Assembly: GCA_900317585.1 (NCBI GenBank)
Contig: ONHG01000006.1
Span: 1 to 64,000 of the forward strand
Source: an uncultured Lachnospiraceae bacterium
GTDB lineage: Bacteria; Bacillota; Clostridia; Lachnospirales; Lachnospiraceae
DNA length: 64,000 nt
Direction: 5' to 3'
This document shows, in pieces, positions 17,638 through 27,081 of this stretch. Numbering within the stretch: position 1 is the first letter of the stretch; each line of letters starts with the position of its first letter. Both the position numbers and the translations under genes were made by a program. The notes beneath the pieces were generated by a model. That model made no database searches, was not told the origin of the DNA, and saw nothing but the letters and a program-made list of their open reading frames with translations.

Positions 17638-18855
17638 ATGGAAAAGAGACAGATTTCATTTTCACCACCTGATATAACAGAGGCAGAGGTGTCGGCTGTT
17701 GCTGATGCACTGCGAAGCGGTTGGATTACAACAGGTCCAAGAACCAAGGAGTTTGAGAAGAGGATTGCTAAGCTATGCGGCACGAATAAGGCTGTGGCAC
17801 TTGGCTCTGCTACTGCGTGTCTTGAGTCGATACTCAGATTCTTAGGAATAGGTGCAGGTGATGAGGTCATCACGAGCGCATACACATATACTGCATCTGC
17901 AAGCCCTGCTGTGCATGTAGGTGCGACACTTAAGTTTATAGACGTAGCACCTGATTCATTTGAGATGGATTACGATGCCTTAGAAGCCGCTATTACAGAA
18001 AAGACAAAGGTTATTGTGCCGGTTGATATTGCAGGTGTGCCTTGCGACTATGACAGGATTTTTGACATTGTGGAGAGAAAGAAGGCTCTTTTTCATCCGT
18101 CAAATGATGTGCAGAGAGCAATCGGACGTGTGATTGTGGCGGCTGACTCAGCTCATGCTGTGGGTGCTTCTTACATGAGAGCCGGTGAGCGGATTATGTG
18201 TGGTAATGTGGCTGATTTTACAAGCTTTTCATTCCATGCGGTCAAGAATCTGACCACCGCAGAGGGAGGGGCGCTCACATGGAGGCCGATAGAGGGCTTT
18301 GATGATGAGTATATCTACAAGCAGTTTATGCTGCTTTCACTCCACGGACAGACAAAGGATGCTTTGCACAAGAATGGTCTGGGCAACTGGGAGTATGATA
18401 TTGTGGCTCCTTCGTATAAGTGCAATATGACTGATATCCAGGCTGCTATTGGTCTGGTACAGCTTGACAGATATGATGGGCTTCTCAATAGGCGCCGTGA
18501 TATTATAGAGCGCTATGACGACGCATTTAAGCCGCTTGGACTCTTGACTGTGCCTCATTTTACAGACAGGCATATATCGAGCGGACATTTGTATCTGCTT
18601 CGCATACCGGGCATCGGTGTGGACAGGCGTAATGAGCTTATAGTGCAGATGGCGGAGCGAGGTATCGCCACAAATGTGCATTACAAGCCGCTTCCGATGA
18701 TGACAGCATATAAGAATATGGGCTTTGACATAGCTGATTTTCCAAATGCTTATCATCAGTATGAGAATGAGATTACACTTCCTCTCAACACAAAGCTTAG
18801 CGATGAGGATGTGGAGTATATAATTAATAATTTATTGGAGATTTTACATGAGTAG
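17638..18855 (+). CDS. DegT/DnrJ/EryC1/StrS sugar aminotransferase (PglE-like)
   Basis: A 405-residue PLP enzyme. Seen: SGWITTGP substrate loop, SATACLE, TYTASASPAVHVGAT, the DSAHA motif and SFHAVKNLTTAEGG, where Lys203 should bind PLP. It ends with the usual IATNVHYKPLP and LPLN motifs. It would transaminate the 4-keto sugar made by the preceding dehydratase to a 4-amino-4,6-dideoxy sugar. ATG 17638 has GAGGA 9 nt before; an ATG at 17614 is possible but adds non-family residues. The next gene overlaps the stop by 8 nt. Confidence 0.92.
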   Translation: MEKRQISFSPPDITEAEVSAVADALRSGWITTGPRTKEFEKRIAKLCGTNKAVALGSATACLESILRFLGIGAGDEVITSAYTYTASASPAVHVGATLKFIDVAPDSFEMDYDALEAAITEKTKVIVPVDIAGVPCDYDRIFDIVERKKALFHPSNDVQRAIGRVIVAADSAHAVGASYMRAGERIMCGNVADFTSFSFHAVKNLTTAEGGALTWRPIEGFDDEYIYKQFMLLSLHGQTKDALHKNGLGNWEYDIVAPSYKCNMTDIQAAIGLVQLDRYDGLLNRRRDIIERYDDAFKPLGLLTVPHFTDRHISSGHLYLLRIPGIGVDRRNELIVQMAERGIATNVHYKPLPMMTAYKNMGFDIADFPNAYHQYENEITLPLNTKLSDEDVEYIINNLLEILHE

Positions 18856-19537
18856 ATGGAGAACATGGGGAGAGATTCCTACATTCATGAAAAATGATTT
18901 TACACTTAAATATTACAGGCATCTGAGCAGAAAGAGGACAAGCATGGTATTAAAACGCATTTTTGATGTGATTATGTCCGCTGTTCTTCTTGTGCTGCTT
19001 TCGCCTGTTATACTGGTCCTTGCTGTCTGGATAAAGGTGGATAGCAGAGGACCTGTTTTTTTCAGACAGGAGCGTATCACACAGTATGGCAGGAAATTTC
19101 GCATATTCAAGTTCAGAACTATGGTGAATGATGCTGACAAAAAGGGCTCACTCGTGACTGTCGGTGGGGATTCAAGAATCACAAGAGTCGGCGCTGTCAT
19201 TAGAAAGTACAGGCTGGATGAGATTCCGCAGCTTATAAATGTGCTATGTGGTGATATGAGCTTTGTTGGCACAAGACCAGAGGTGGAGAAGTATGTCATG
19301 GCATATACACCTGCGATGATGGCGACACTTCTGATGCCGGCCGGAATCACCAGTGAGGCAAGCATCAGGTACAAGGATGAGGACAGGCTTCTTGAGGCTT
19401 CTGATGATGTGGATTACACATATATCCACAAGGTGCTGCCGGGCAAGATGAGGTACAATCTTAAGTATCTTAAGAGATTTTCAATGATAAATGATATCAG
19501 ACTGTGTATAGAGACTGTGCTTGCGGTGATACATTAG
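18848..19537 (+). CDS. Phosphoglycosyl transferase (bacterial sugar transferase, PglC/WbaP core)
   Basis: A 229-residue monotopic sugar-phosphate transferase. Residues 33-60 form the single re-entrant hydrophobic segment (KRIFDVIMSAVLL ... VWIKVDSRGP), followed by VFFRQER, FKFRTM, and RKYRLDEIPQL-x-NVL-GDMSFVGTRPE, the full signature of the family. It transfers the first sugar phosphate to undecaprenyl phosphate. The start ATG 18848 lies within the end of the aminotransferase gene, so the two are coupled. A roughly 30-residue N-terminal extension precedes the core. Confidence 0.93.
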   Translation: MSRWRTWGEIPTFMKNDFTLKYYRHLSRKRTSMVLKRIFDVIMSAVLLVLLSPVILVLAVWIKVDSRGPVFFRQERITQYGRKFRIFKFRTMVNDADKKGSLVTVGGDSRITRVGAVIRKYRLDEIPQLINVLCGDMSFVGTRPEVEKYVMAYTPAMMATLLMPAGITSEASIRYKDEDRLLEASDDVDYTYIHKVLPGKMRYNLKYLKRFSMINDIRLCIETVLAVIH

Positions 19538-19563
19538 TCTGCTTGTCTGGGAGGATGATACTT

Positions 19564-20412
19564 ATGAATAAAGTCAAATTTTCAGTATTACTGTCAATTT
19601 ATTACAAGGAAAAGCCTGAGTATTTCAGGGAGTGTATGGAAAGCATATATTCACAGACTGTTTTACCGGACGAGATAGTGCTGGTGGAGGATGGCCGGCT
19701 GACAGATGAGCTTTATGAGGCAATCAAAGATTATGAATGCAGGCCTTCGGAAATAAATTTTGTTACTGTAAAGCTTGAAAAAAACAGCGGGCTCGGTCTT
19801 GCACTTGCTGAAGGCATAAAGCATTGCTCTAATGAGCTTGTGGCCAGAATGGATACGGATGATATATGTGTGCCTGACCGGTTTGAGAGACAGCTGAATG
19901 CTTTTTCGGAAAATCCGGGGCTTGATATCATAGGCGGCTACATCAGCGAGTTTTCCGATGATATGCATAATATTATATCAGAGAGGACAGTGCCTCTCGG
20001 AAATTATGTGATAAAGCAGTATCAGAGAAAGCGCGATGCGTTCAATCACATGACTGTGATGTACAAAAGGTCTGCGGTGCTTGCCGCGGGCAATTATCAG
20101 GACTGTCTGCTTATGGAGGATTCTCTTCTTTGGGCGAATATGATCAGAAATCACTGTCGTATGGCAAATATAGGTGAGACTCTTGTGTATGCCAGAACCG
20201 GTGATAATATGCTGAAGAGGCGTGGCGGCTTTGATTATTTCCTTAAATACAAGGCAGGAAGAAAGCGTATTTTAAAGACAGGGACCATAAGTGCGGCCGA
20301 TTATTTTGTTACGGTTGCGGCACAGTTTGTTGTCTGTATGATGCCACTTTGGATGAGGAGCCTGGTGTTTAAAAAAATATTAAGGAACAAAAACTTTTCA
20401 AATGCACGTTAA
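19564..20412 (+). CDS. Glycosyltransferase family 2 (AmsE-like)
   Basis: A 282-residue GT-A enzyme: KFSVLLSIYYKEKPEYF start, then DEIVLVEDG and ARMDTDDICVPDRFE, with the metal-binding Asp-x-Asp as DTDD. The C-terminal part ends in a hydrophobic helix typical of AmsE/WbbD-like GT2 proteins. It should add a sugar to the lipid-linked acceptor begun by the preceding gene. ATG 19564 is used because GGGAGG lies 9 nt upstream; ATG 19555 would overlap that site. Confidence 0.88.
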   Translation: MNKVKFSVLLSIYYKEKPEYFRECMESIYSQTVLPDEIVLVEDGRLTDELYEAIKDYECRPSEINFVTVKLEKNSGLGLALAEGIKHCSNELVARMDTDDICVPDRFERQLNAFSENPGLDIIGGYISEFSDDMHNIISERTVPLGNYVIKQYQRKRDAFNHMTVMYKRSAVLAAGNYQDCLLMEDSLLWANMIRNHCRMANIGETLVYARTGDNMLKRRGGFDYFLKYKAGRKRILKTGTISAADYFVTVAAQFVVCMMPLWMRSLVFKKILRNKNFSNAR

Positions 20413-20478
20413 TGTGGTAAAATCGGTATGGTTAACATTAATAGGCTTATTACTAGCAGACATAGGAGGTTAATATAA

Positions 20479-22209
20479 ATGGAATTTAGAGCGGAATACG
20501 AGAAATGGTGTACAGACCCATATTTTGATGAGGCTACAAAGGCAGAGCTTAAGGCTATCGCAGGTGATGATAAGGAGATAGAGGACAGATTCTATCGCAC
20601 ACTTGAGTTTGGTACAGCAGGTCTTCGTGGTGTAATAGGAGCCGGCACCAACAGGATGAATATATACACAGTTCGTCAGGCTACACAGGGACTGGCAAAT
20701 TACATACTTTCACAGGGAGAGGACGCAGTAAAGAGAGGTGTTGCAATCGCACATGACTCACGTAATATGCATGATGAGTTCACAGATGCCACAGCTCTCT
20801 GTCTTGCAGCTAACGGAATCAAGACATATGTATTCCCACAGCTCGCACCTGTTCCGGAGCTTTCATACGCAGTAAGGACACTCGGCACGATAGCCGGTGT
20901 TGTTATCACAGCAAGCCACAATCCTCGTGAGTACAATGGATACAAGGTATACTGGGAGGATGGTGCACAGGTTACTCCACCTCACGATACAAGCATCATG
21001 GCTGAGGTGGCAAAGGTTACATCATTTGATCAGGTAAAGACTATGGACAAAGTTGCTGCTATTGAGGCAGGCCTTTACAATGTCATCTCTGATGAGGTTG
21101 AGGAGGGATATTTCGGAGAGCTACGCAAGCTTTCTATCCATCCAGAGATTATCAAGGCTATGGCAAAGGATATCAAGATTGTTTACACACCACTCCATGG
21201 CACAGGTCTTCGCCCTGTACAGAGAGTGCTTAAGGATATGGGCTTTGAGAATGTATACATTGAGCCAAGCCAGGCAGTGCCTGATGGCAATTTCCCTACA
21301 TGTCCTTATCCAAATCCTGAGAATCCTGATGCATGGAAGCTTGCACTTGAGCTGGCAAAGGAAAAGGATGCTGATATCGTTTTAGCAACTGACCCTGATG
21401 CCGACAGACTCGGTGTATACTGCAAGGATACAAAGACAGGTGAATATGTGACATTTACAGGAAATATGTCAGCTATGCTTATCGGTGAGTATATTTTAAG
21501 CCAGAAGAGTGCCAATGGTACTCTGCCTGAGAATCCTGCATTTGTTGAGTCAATTGTTTCTACAGATATGGGAAAGGCAATTGCGGCAGCATATGGTGTA
21601 AAGCATATCGAGGTTCTCACAGGATTCAAGTATATCGGTGAGCAGATGCTCAAATTTGAAAAGACCGGCTGCAACAACTATGTATTTGGTATGGAGGAGA
21701 GCTACGGATGTCTGCCTGGCACATATGCAAGGGACAAGGATGCTCCTGCAGCAGTTTGCATGTTGTGTGAGGTGGCTGCTTTCTACAAGTCACAGGGCAA
21801 GACGCTCTGGGATGGCATGGTTGACATGTACGAGAAGTATGGCTACTACAGAGAGGGTATTTCCACACTGACTTTAAAGGGCATTGATGGTGCCGCACAG
21901 ATAAATGAGATTATGACAAAGGCACGTGCCGCTGAGCCAAAGAAGTTTGGTGATTATCAGGTGCTTGCTATCCGTGATTACAAGAATGACACAAGAAAAG
22001 ATATGACAACAGGAAAGGTTGAGCCGACAGGTCTTCCTTCTTCCAATGTACTTTACTACGAACTTAACGATAACGCTTGGTGCTGCGTACGCCCTTCTGG
22101 TACAGAGCCTAAGATTAAATTCTATTTCGGAGTCAAAGGAGTGTCTCTTGAAGATTCACAGGCTAAGCTTGATGCTTTGTCAGCTGAGGTTCTCGGACAG
22201 TTTGAATAA
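20479..22209 (+). CDS. Alpha-phosphoglucomutase / phosphomannomutase
   Basis: A 576-residue alpha-D-phosphohexomutase with all four family sites: FGTAGLRG, the phosphoserine loop TASHNPREYNGYK (Ser146), the metal loop DPDADRLG (Asp305 onward), EESYG, and the C-terminal RPSGTEPK phosphate-binding loop. It interconverts glucose-6-phosphate and glucose-1-phosphate, supplying nucleotide sugars. Length fits the PgcA type of Firmicutes. AGGAGG sits just before ATG 20479. It is followed at 5 nt by a small zinc-ribbon gene and the LCP gene. Confidence 0.94.
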   Translation: MEFRAEYEKWCTDPYFDEATKAELKAIAGDDKEIEDRFYRTLEFGTAGLRGVIGAGTNRMNIYTVRQATQGLANYILSQGEDAVKRGVAIAHDSRNMHDEFTDATALCLAANGIKTYVFPQLAPVPELSYAVRTLGTIAGVVITASHNPREYNGYKVYWEDGAQVTPPHDTSIMAEVAKVTSFDQVKTMDKVAAIEAGLYNVISDEVEEGYFGELRKLSIHPEIIKAMAKDIKIVYTPLHGTGLRPVQRVLKDMGFENVYIEPSQAVPDGNFPTCPYPNPENPDAWKLALELAKEKDADIVLATDPDADRLGVYCKDTKTGEYVTFTGNMSAMLIGEYILSQKSANGTLPENPAFVESIVSTDMGKAIAAAYGVKHIEVLTGFKYIGEQMLKFEKTGCNNYVFGMEESYGCLPGTYARDKDAPAAVCMLCEVAAFYKSQGKTLWDGMVDMYEKYGYYREGISTLTLKGIDGAAQINEIMTKARAAEPKKFGDYQVLAIRDYKNDTRKDMTTGKVEPTGLPSSNVLYYELNDNAWCCVRPSGTEPKIKFYFGVKGVSLEDSQAKLDALSAEVLGQFE

Positions 22210-22214
22210 AGACT

Positions 22215-22415
22215 ATGATGAAAATATACATTTGCCCGGATTGTGGCTGGATACGGATGGTTTCAAGAAGGAAAGAGGTTGAATGCTTCAAGTGTGGCAG
22301 GCCGCAGATGCGTCTGACGAATCTGGAGTTTGGAAAATATACCAATATGTCAGAGAAGGAGCGTCAGGACTACGCAGACGCGTGGCTTTACATTCATAGG
22401 AAAAAGGAAAAATAA
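22215..22415 (+). CDS. Small zinc-ribbon protein
   Basis: A 66-residue protein with two Cys-x-x-Cys knuckles (YICPDCGW and ECFKCGRPQ), a rubredoxin/zinc-ribbon pattern, and a charged helical tail. It sits between the mutase and the LCP gene with gaps of 5 nt and 1 nt, so it must be co-transcribed. No strong RBS is visible; translation may be coupled to the upstream gene. Function unknown. Confidence 0.7.
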   Translation: MMKIYICPDCGWIRMVSRRKEVECFKCGRPQMRLTNLEFGKYTNMSEKERQDYADAWLYIHRKKEK

Positions 22416-22416
22416 C

Positions 22417-23643
22417 ATGGCAAAAAAGAGAAGAAGAAAAAAGAAAAAAAGTGCGCGTAAGAAGCTGATACTCTTTGTGTTTGAAGTTTTACTATTGATA
22501 ATTGTATTGGTTGTAGTGTGGGCTTACAATAAGACGCTTGGACAGGTAAAGTATGAAAAAGGGCTTACAAACAGTGAAGCTGGAATAAATGAAGATATTG
22601 ATGAGGATGTACTTGCTAATATGCATGGATATCTGAATGTTGCATTGTTTGGTCTTGATAATAGAAGCAATGGTTCATACAATGAGGGACATTCCGATTG
22701 TATCATGATAGCTAGTCTGAATTATGATACTAAGGAGGTTCAGCTTGTTTCTGTCTACAGAGATACCTATCTTCCGATAGGAAACGGAAAATATGCCAAG
22801 GCTAATGCTGCATATGCAAATGGTGGTGCGAGAAAGGCAGTAGCCATGCTTAATTCCAATTTGGATTTGAATATTACTAAATATGTATGTGTGGACTGGA
22901 AGGCTCTTGTAGATGCCATAGATGATATCGGTGGTCTTGATCTTGAGATTACGAAGGCAGAGATGGAGGAAATCAATTTTCTGATTCCGGAGGTTGATTA
23001 TACTACAGGATATAATACTCCTTATCTTGAGGATGATGGCATGCAGCATCTTGATGGAACTCAGGCTACGTGCTATGCACGTATCAGAAACACCTCCGGT
23101 GATGATTTCTTAAGGGCATCCCGTCAGAGAATTGTGCTTCAGGCTATGCTTGACAAGGCTAAACAGTCAGACTTAGGTTCGCTCACAGAGATGTGTAAGG
23201 ATATTATGAGTCAGATAAGTACAAACTTTACAGCAGCAGAGATTGTGCAATATGCAACAGCTGTTACAAAATATCAGATGAAGGAGACAACAGGCTTCCC
23301 ATTTGAGCTGACTACAATGAATCTGTCAACCACTGGCGATACCGTAATTCCTATAGATTTGGCACAGAATGTTTCTGAGCTTCATCAGTTCCTGTTTAAT
23401 GAGACTGATTACCAGCCGACAGATACCGTTCAGACAGTAAGTGATAAGATTGCTAAAAAGACAGGTGTTACATCTAAGACTTCAGCATTTGATCTCACGC
23501 AGTACAATGATACTGTTGGCTCTGATGGAACCGAAGGGGCAAAGAAAAAGAATAAGGACAAGCAGGATGCCCTAAAGAAGAGTCAGTCAGAATCTGAAAA
23601 TGATTCGACAACAAAATCATCATCCGATGATTCAGATGAGTAA
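22417..23643 (+). CDS. LytR-CpsA-Psr (LCP) family glycopolymer transferase
   Basis: A 408-residue type II membrane protein: a Lys/Arg-rich cytoplasmic start, one membrane segment (about 15-37), then the LCP domain (HGYLNVALFGLDNR, RNTSG-like RIRNTSGDDFLRASRQR, and VYRDTYLP). LCP enzymes ligate undecaprenyl-linked polymers to peptidoglycan, the final step for the glycan genes upstream. The C-terminal tail after about residue 370 is Ser/Asp/Lys-rich and low complexity. ATG 22417 has AAAAGGAAA before it; a longer frame reads into the zinc-ribbon gene. Confidence 0.92.
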   Translation: MAKKRRRKKKKSARKKLILFVFEVLLLIIVLVVVWAYNKTLGQVKYEKGLTNSEAGINEDIDEDVLANMHGYLNVALFGLDNRSNGSYNEGHSDCIMIASLNYDTKEVQLVSVYRDTYLPIGNGKYAKANAAYANGGARKAVAMLNSNLDLNITKYVCVDWKALVDAIDDIGGLDLEITKAEMEEINFLIPEVDYTTGYNTPYLEDDGMQHLDGTQATCYARIRNTSGDDFLRASRQRIVLQAMLDKAKQSDLGSLTEMCKDIMSQISTNFTAAEIVQYATAVTKYQMKETTGFPFELTTMNLSTTGDTVIPIDLAQNVSELHQFLFNETDYQPTDTVQTVSDKIAKKTGVTSKTSAFDLTQYNDTVGSDGTEGAKKKNKDKQDALKKSQSESENDSTTKSSSDDSDE

Positions 23644-23732
23644 TTACCTGAAATCAGTTATGAAGGTGTTATAAGGCATAAGATATATTAATTAAGCTTT
23701 ATAAAGACAATATTTATATGGACAATATATCA

Positions 23733-23756
23733 GGGACCGGTCATTAGATTGGTCCC
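23733..23756 (+). terminator. Hairpin after the LCP gene
   Basis: GGGACCGGTC and GATTGGTCCC pair around a 4-nt loop in the 256-bp gap after the LCP gene. The T-run that should follow is weak, so termination is only probable. Confidence 0.45.
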
Positions 23757-23899
23757 GCATGCTTTAATATGGCTGATACAATTAATATATCAATAAAGTA
23801 ATATTGCTATAACTGGTCTGTATGGTTACTAATAATCTATAGTTGATTAATGATTAAACACTAATTATAAACTATATTACAAGAACAAGGGAGAAATTT

Positions 23900-25108
23900 A
23901 TGGAATCAGAAATCAAAGAAAAAATTACAGCAACAAACCAGAAATACTTAAAGAAATTTTTAACAGAGGAAGCACCGGCAAAGCTTGAGTCACAGCTTGA
24001 GCACATGGACTGGTCATACCTTGATATGATTCACAACAAGGAGCAGCAGAGAGGTACATTCTCACCACTTGCAGCTATGGAGCTTTCAGAGATAGAGGCT
24101 AATAAGGATAAATATCTTGCAACAGGTCTTGATGCGGTCAAGAATGGCAAGGTCGGTGCAATTCTTCTTGCAGGTGGACAGGGCACACGTCTTGGTTTTG
24201 ACAAGGCTAAGGGCATGTTTAATATCGGAAAGACAAAGGAGCTTTACATTTTTGAGCAGCTTATTGCAAACCTTATGAAGGTTACAAATCAGGCCGGTAC
24301 ATGGGTGCCGCTGTATGTCATGACAAGCGAGATAAATGATGGCATGACAAGAGAGTTCTTTGCAGAGCATGAATATTTTGGATACAATAAGGACTATGTG
24401 AAGTTTTTCGTTCAGGAGATGGTTCCGGCAGTCGATTTTGACGGCAATCTGCTCATGAAGTCTGAGGATTCACTTGCCATGTCACCAAACGGAAACGGTG
24501 GATGGTTCAAGTCACTCATCAATGCCGGTCTTGACAAGGATTTGAAGGACAAGGGTGTTGAGTGGCTCAATGTATTTGCTGTGGACAATGTGCTTCAGCA
24601 GATTGCAGATCCTGTATTTGTAGGTGCTACAATCGAGTCAGGCTGTGTCAGCGGCTCTAAGGTGGTCAGAAAGTGCGATCCATACGAGAGAGTAGGAGCT
24701 ATGTGTCTTGAGAATGGCAAGCCTTCGATTGTTGAGTATTACGAGCTTACTCCTGAGATGGCAGAGGCAAAGAACGAGAATGGTTCATTACAGTATGGCT
24801 TTGGTGTTATCTTAAACTATTTATTCCGCGTGGACAAGCTCATGGCTATCGCAGAGAAGAGCCTTCCGCTTCATGTGGTAGAGAAGAAGGTACCTTACAT
24901 TGATGAGAATGGAACAGAGCACAAGCCTGAGACTCCGAATGCATACAAGTTCGAGACACTCATCCTCGATATGGTATACATGATGGACAACAGCCTGCCA
25001 TTTGAGGTAGACAGAGAGAAGGAGTTTGCACCTGTAAAGAATGCGACAGGTACAGATTCGGTTGAAACAGCGAGAGCACTTCTTGAGAAGAATGGAATTG
25101 AGATTTAA
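23900..25108 (+). CDS. UDPGP-type UTP:sugar-1-phosphate uridylyltransferase
   Basis: A 402-residue enzyme of the eukaryote-like UDPGP family: LLAGGQGTRLGFDKAKGMFNIG nucleotide loop (key GGQGTRLG near residues 92-99), then SPNGNGGW, FAVDNVL and VGAIL-type strands, with KVPYIDENG and NAYKFETLILD near the end. Sequence order is that of UDP-GlcNAc pyrophosphorylase (UAP1-like) rather than of bacterial GalU. It would make UDP-GlcNAc or UDP-glucose for the surface polymers. It has its own leader; RBS AAGGGAG precedes ATG 23900. Confidence 0.88.
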   Translation: MESEIKEKITATNQKYLKKFLTEEAPAKLESQLEHMDWSYLDMIHNKEQQRGTFSPLAAMELSEIEANKDKYLATGLDAVKNGKVGAILLAGGQGTRLGFDKAKGMFNIGKTKELYIFEQLIANLMKVTNQAGTWVPLYVMTSEINDGMTREFFAEHEYFGYNKDYVKFFVQEMVPAVDFDGNLLMKSEDSLAMSPNGNGGWFKSLINAGLDKDLKDKGVEWLNVFAVDNVLQQIADPVFVGATIESGCVSGSKVVRKCDPYERVGAMCLENGKPSIVEYYELTPEMAEAKNENGSLQYGFGVILNYLFRVDKLMAIAEKSLPLHVVEKKVPYIDENGTEHKPETPNAYKFETLILDMVYMMDNSLPFEVDREKEFAPVKNATGTDSVETARALLEKNGIEI

Positions 25109-25272
25109 TTGCTATCATTTGGTGCCGCACAGAGCTGACATTGATATTTAATATATGATTTATGGTAACTGTTTATTGGCAGGGAAAGTATTGATATTCT
25201 GCATTTTGTATATATCGCAGATTCAGAGGTGCATCTGCTGATGAGCAGTTATTTTTATTTTTGTAAATATGC

Positions 25273-25305
25273 AGCTGATTTTTTCATAATGCATCAGCTT
25301 TTTTG
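25273..25305 (+). terminator. Rho-independent terminator in the gap before htrA
   Basis: AGCTGAT (25273-25279) pairs with ATCAGCT (25293-25299), followed by TTTTTTG. It lies in the 307-bp gap 25109-25415, which otherwise shows no gene. Confidence 0.7.
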
Positions 25306-25415
25306 TTTTCAATTGTTCTGAATATTTACGATTTCCGAAAAAATAAATAATCCCGTCACAAATTAAACACAGATTGACAGTATACTTCTAAATATAAACG
25401 AAAGGAGAAATTATT

Positions 25416-27074
25416 ATGGATAACAATTATGGAAATATGAATGACACAAATAATACAAATAATACTAACAGTACAAATAACAATACAAACAATGTAAATT
25501 TCACAATGTCGGGTAATCCTTACAATCCGGACGAGTCACAGAAGGCTGCACAGACTAATAATACATCAGCTGAAAGCTATTCACAGAGCTATAACCCATA
25601 TTCGCAGGCTTCTGCAGCAGGGCAGACAAATACAAATCAGTCATATGCAAACCAGTCTTATTATAATCAGTCATATAATTCAGGCACAAATAATAATGCA
25701 TATGGTGGCACATCAGCCGGTTCAACAGGCAGCTCATATAGCCGGATGAATATGAATGGTCAGGCATTCCAGCAAGGCAGCGCATATCAGAGTGGTCAGA
25801 CGCAGAATACCCAGTATCAGAACGCACAGTACCAAAATGCTGCAAAGCCTAAGAAACAGAGAACACCTAGAAAACCTGGTGCATTTGGACCATTTGCAGC
25901 AAAGACAGTAGCGGCAGCTCTTATCTTCGGACTCGTTGGAGGCGGCGTTTTCACAGGAGTAAGCTATGTTGGCACGAGAGCTATTTCAAATTCTTCTACT
26001 GCAAGTGCAAAGCTTACAACTACAACATCCGCTGGGACTAAGCAGACGTCCTCAGGGGATGCAAAGGATCTGACAGATGTATCATCTGTTGTCGATGAGG
26101 TTATGCCTAGCATCGTTGCTATCACAAATACAGGAACAGTCACCTACAACAGCTTTTTCGGAAAGAAGTCACAGCAGTCACAGAGCTGCGGCTCAGGTAT
26201 CATTGTGAGTGAGGATGATGATTATCTCTATATTGCTACAAATAACCATGTTGTGGCAGATTCAGAGGAGCTCACAGTACAGTTTGATGATGATTCTGTG
26301 GTAAAGGCAGAAATCAGAGGAACAGATCCGGATGATGATCTTGCAGTTGTACGTGTAAAGAAAGCAGACCTTGGAAAAGATACTTACTCAAATATCAAGA
26401 TTGCTACAATCGGAGATTCAGACGGTGTAGCTGTTGGAAGCCCGGCAATCGCTATCGGTAATGCACTCGGATACGGACAGTCTGTCACAACAGGTATAGT
26501 AAGTGCGCTTAACAGAACAGTAACTACACAGGATTCACAGACAGGTGAGACTGTTACCAACAACAAGCTTATTCAGACAGATGCAGCCATAAACCCTGGA
26601 AACAGTGGTGGAGCACTCTTAAATGAAAATGGCGAGGTTATCGGTATAAACTCTGTAAAATATTCTTCAACTGAGGTTGAGGGTATCGGATACGCAATTC
26701 CTATGTCAGTTGCAAAGCCTATTATTGAGAGCCTCATCCAGGATGGAAAGTATACAAATGAGAATCAGGCATACCTTGGAATAAAGGGTGGCGATGTTTC
26801 GTCTGAGATGGTAGCCTATGGCTTCCCACAGGGTGTGTATGTTTCATCTGTTTCAGCTGGTTCAGGTGCCGCAAATGCCGGCTTACAGGAGGGAGATATC
26901 ATCACTGCTATTGACAGCACAAAGATTTCTTCTATGACAGAGCTGCAGTCAGCATTAAAGAGCTATCAGGCCGGAGATAAGGTTACTCTTACTGTTGCCC
27001 GTCAGAGTGGCAGACAGTACGAAGAGAGCAAGGTTGAAGTAACCTTAAGCTCTGCAAAGGATATCCAGCAGTAA
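25416..27074 (+). CDS. HtrA/DegP-type S1C serine protease with PDZ domain
   Basis: A 552-residue membrane-anchored protease. Residues 1-150 form an unusual Asn/Gln/Ser/Tyr-rich cytoplasmic part; a membrane helix follows (about 160-185). The trypsin-like domain has the triad His278 (NNHVVAD), Asp308 (DDDLAVV) and Ser397 (GNSGGAL), then a PDZ domain (YLGIKGG ... GVYVSSV ... GLQEGDIITAID). It degrades misfolded exported proteins outside the membrane. The low-complexity N-terminus is longer than in Bacillus HtrA. RBS AAAGGAG precedes the ATG. Confidence 0.93.
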   Translation: MDNNYGNMNDTNNTNNTNSTNNNTNNVNFTMSGNPYNPDESQKAAQTNNTSAESYSQSYNPYSQASAAGQTNTNQSYANQSYYNQSYNSGTNNNAYGGTSAGSTGSSYSRMNMNGQAFQQGSAYQSGQTQNTQYQNAQYQNAAKPKKQRTPRKPGAFGPFAAKTVAAALIFGLVGGGVFTGVSYVGTRAISNSSTASAKLTTTTSAGTKQTSSGDAKDLTDVSSVVDEVMPSIVAITNTGTVTYNSFFGKKSQQSQSCGSGIIVSEDDDYLYIATNNHVVADSEELTVQFDDDSVVKAEIRGTDPDDDLAVVRVKKADLGKDTYSNIKIATIGDSDGVAVGSPAIAIGNALGYGQSVTTGIVSALNRTVTTQDSQTGETVTNNKLIQTDAAINPGNSGGALLNENGEVIGINSVKYSSTEVEGIGYAIPMSVAKPIIESLIQDGKYTNENQAYLGIKGGDVSSEMVAYGFPQGVYVSSVSAGSGAANAGLQEGDIITAIDSTKISSMTELQSALKSYQAGDKVTLTVARQSGRQYEESKVEVTLSSAKDIQQ

Positions 27075-27081
27075 ACGGGGT

